A stretch of DNA of 33,967 nucleotides from an uncultured Bacteroidales bacterium (GTDB lineage: Bacteria > Bacteroidota > Bacteroidia > Bacteroidales > UBA3663), in assembly GCA_905236195.1 (NCBI GenBank), contig CAJOOX010000039.1:1-33967 (forward strand), read 5' to 3'. The notes under the pieces are model-generated. The model ran no database searches. It saw only the letters and a program-made list of their open reading frames with translations, and was not told the origin of the DNA. Shown one piece after another: positions 33,700 through 33,967 of this stretch. Both the position numbers and the translations under genes were made by a program. The first letter of the stretch is position 1. Each line of letters begins with the position of its first letter.

Positions 33700-33967
33700 A
33701 TGGTTAATAAATTCCCTGTCACCCTCCTTCTCCTGTTCGCAGCTGCCTGCGGATCCCTCCAGGCCCAGTCCGTGTGGTCCCTGCGTCAGTGCATCGACTA
33801 TGCCCTGGCCCATAACATCCGCCTGCAGCAACAGCAGATTGACGTTCAGAATACCGAAATCCAGCTGGAGACCTCCCGCTACCAGCGACTGCCCGACCTC
33901 AATGCCAGCCTCGGACAGGGATTCGGTTTCGGACGCAGCACCGCTCGCGACGGATCCACCGTCGACC
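33700..33967 (+). CDS. TolC-family outer membrane channel (3' end cut by window)
   Basis: Only the first 89 residues are in the window. A signal peptide (MVNKFPVTLLLLFAAACGSLQAQ) is followed by SLRQCIDYALAHNIRLQQQQ, the classic start of the outer membrane efflux protein domain. A second helix begins at RLPDLNASLGQG. The signal probably ends at QAQ; a lipoprotein Cys at residue 17 (AAAC) is possible but matches the lipobox poorly. It follows the adaptor in the order expected for a tripartite exporter. Confidence 0.88.
   Translation, partial: MVNKFPVTLLLLFAAACGSLQAQSVWSLRQCIDYALAHNIRLQQQQIDVQNTEIQLETSRYQRLPDLNASLGQGFGFGRSTARDGSTVD

Noticed and set aside
33574..33831. Antisense frame with a GLM repeat peptide
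   Set aside because: The peptide repeat is only the translation of the 9-bp spacer array on the other strand.

Overview
The window looks like chromosomal DNA of a Bacteroidota bacterium, order Bacteroidales (Prevotellaceae- or Muribaculaceae-like; the family is not settled by the sequence). The basis is a recurring promoter of the form TTTG-N19/20-TAnnTTTG, A-rich start regions without a strong Shine-Dalgarno sequence, and gene families typical of that order. No tRNA, rRNA, CRISPR array or intact insertion sequence was seen, and no gene-free stretch exceeds 300 bases.

Region 1 (1-9450, leftward): a tightly packed run of MATE exporter, dnaE, Cof-type HAD phosphatase, alanine/glycine:cation symporter and miaA, with overlaps or short gaps. 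Downstream in the same direction lies an AT-richer AAA ATPase of the DUF4143 type, cut by the window edge. It has its own promoter, overlain by two large dyads spaced 33 bp apart.

Region 2 (9450-17276, rightward): one gene of about 7.6 kb for an exported protein of about 2,500 residues. It has a GLUG-like N-terminus followed by about thirty irregular [VI][YF]GGG-type repeats, probably a beta-solenoid. A bidirectional terminator closes it.

Region 3 (17275-20377): housekeeping genes gph (-), a PcnB-like polynucleotide adenylyltransferase (+) and prmA (-). The gph and PcnB-like genes diverge from two back-to-back promoters with almost no untranslated leader.

Region 4 (20493-25944, rightward): a secreted protein rich in aromatic residues and then in Ser/Arg/Asn, a FadL/OmpP1-type outer membrane protein, and a UvrD/PcrA helicase that starts on the base after the outer membrane gene stops. 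A terminator follows.

Region 5 (25952-end, rightward): a long operon with a strong promoter and an operator-like dyad in its leader. It encodes a YtrB-like ABC ATPase and its permease, a four-helix small membrane protein, a YtrA-type GntR regulator, a LolD/MacB-like ATPase, a polytopic membrane protein, two FtsX/MacB permeases, a MacA/HlyD-type adaptor and the start of a TolC-type channel. The gene content resembles the Bacillus subtilis ytrABCDEF envelope-stress operon, extended with parts for crossing a Gram-negative envelope. Three of its spacers carry tandem copies of the same 9-bp unit. The most unusual items are this operon, the giant repeat protein and the DUF4143 ATPase promoter.
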